A DNA stretch of 15,975 nucleotides from Multifurca ochricompacta (lineage: Eukaryota > Basidiomycota > Agaricomycetes > Russulales > Russulaceae): positions 1-15,975 of the forward strand of contig WTXG01000521.1 of the NCBI GenBank assembly GCA_022496185.1. The letters are read 5' to 3'. The first letter of the stretch is position 1, and each line of letters starts with the position of its first letter. The notes below the pieces were generated by a model. That model was given only the letters and a program-made list of their open reading frames with translations, did not search any database and was not told the DNA's origin. Positions 15,490 through 15,975 of the stretch are shown here, piece by piece. Made by a program: the position numbers and the translations under genes.

Positions 15490-15975
15490 TCAAATGTCAC
15501 ATCTCTTGACAATACGAAGGATCGAGTACATATCCCAAAGAAGATATCCTTTAGAGTGGGGTGCATACCCGACAAAGACTGTTTCCCTGGCTTTATGATC
15601 CAGTTTACGTCTTTTATCCTCTGGGACAGTATAATAGGCTAAGCAGCCAAAGATTTTAAAGTATGAGACATCTGGAATGTCCCCATCCAGAAGCTCAAGC
15701 GGTGTCCTCCACTTATTTGAACAGATTGGTGTTCTGTTGTATATGTGCAGGCTGTTTGCACTGCACATTCCCAGAAACCAAGGGAAAGACCAGCATGATG
15801 CAGCATACTGGTGGCCTTTTCCATGATGGTTCTGTTGAACCTTTCAGCCCTTCCGTTCTGTTGTGGGGAATATGGCATTGTCAATTTATGCTCTATGCCA
15901 GCCTGCTCAAGTATCGATTTCAGCTCCCTATTGACGAATTCGCCACCTCGGTCTGTGTGTAAGGTCTTTATTTGA
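15490..15975 (-). pseudogene. pol: copia pol, integrase core (partial, frameshifted)
   Basis: The frame entering from the right edge encodes TLHTDRGGEFVN, with the second catalytic Asp (15953-15951), and YSPQQNGRAERFNRT with the catalytic Glu (15845-15843), exactly 35 residues apart. FWECAVQTA follows and the frame is lost near 15755. The next phase gives IYNRTPICSNKWRTPLELL, YFKIFGCLAYYTVP and ETVFVGYAPHSKGYLLWD before a second shift near 15520. The first catalytic Asp and the zinc finger are outside the window. The catalytic residues that can be seen are intact. Confidence 0.88.

Larger units (their letters stand above)
12638..15975 (-). mobile_element. Decayed Ty1/copia retrotransposon (5' part outside window)
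   Basis: The minus-strand order is integrase, linker, RT, RNase H, short 3' region, purine tract and LTR, which is the copia order (integrase before RT). Gag, protease, the integrase zinc finger and the 5' LTR lie beyond the right edge. Several frameshifts and TGA codons make this copy defective. Its left end falls inside the third copy of the 200-bp repeat, so it inserted after that repeat was in place. Confidence 0.88.

Noticed and set aside
1..15975. Host genes, tRNA, rRNA or CRISPR-like arrays
   Set aside because: No conserved tRNA or rRNA sequence and no regularly spaced short repeats were seen; every substantial frame belongs to a retroelement.

Overview
The window reads as repeat-rich intergenic DNA of a fungus, probably a basidiomycete. 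That placement is inferred from the style of the chromodomain Ty3/gypsy and Ty1/copia polyproteins and from strong CpG-to-TpG/CpA decay; no host gene, rRNA or tRNA is visible to confirm it. Nearly all of it is LTR retrotransposon sequence.

Layout, left to right. (1) 1-4991 (+): element 1, a Ty3/gypsy chromovirus whose gag and 5' LTR lie beyond the left edge. It has protease, RT, RNase H, integrase and chromodomain in a frameshifted pol (2-3080), then an intact extra 3' ORF (3228-4370) and its 3' LTR (4409-4991). (2) 4992-11612 (-): element 2, a same-family member in the opposite direction, with 5' LTR, primer-binding site, gag, pol and the start of the same 3' ORF. Element 2 stops abruptly inside that 3' ORF where the LTR of element 1 begins, so element 1 appears to have inserted into element 2. 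(3) 7175-7778: an unrelated solo LTR with a perfect 5-bp target duplication splits the element 2 RNase H domain. (4) 11613-12637: AT-rich, non-coding DNA with two tandem and one separate copy of a roughly 200-bp repeat. (5) 12638-15975 (-): a decayed Ty1/copia element, with 3' LTR, RNase H, RT and integrase running off the right edge.

The most interesting features are these. The gypsy family carries a 3' ORF of unknown function that ends in a textbook SUMO-interacting motif behind an arginine patch. It also has an apparent Tf1-like self-priming arrangement: a 12-nt sequence at the predicted start of R is exactly complementary to the 12 nt lying 2 nt downstream of the 5' LTR. The LTRs hold conserved inverted repeats around the start of transcription and in U3.

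The two gypsy copies have decayed in different ways. Element 2 has lost most CpGs, which accounts for nonsense codons and for Asp-to-Asn changes at an RNase H and an integrase catalytic position. Element 1 keeps its CpGs but carries about twelve one-base deletions, nearly all in short homopolymers.
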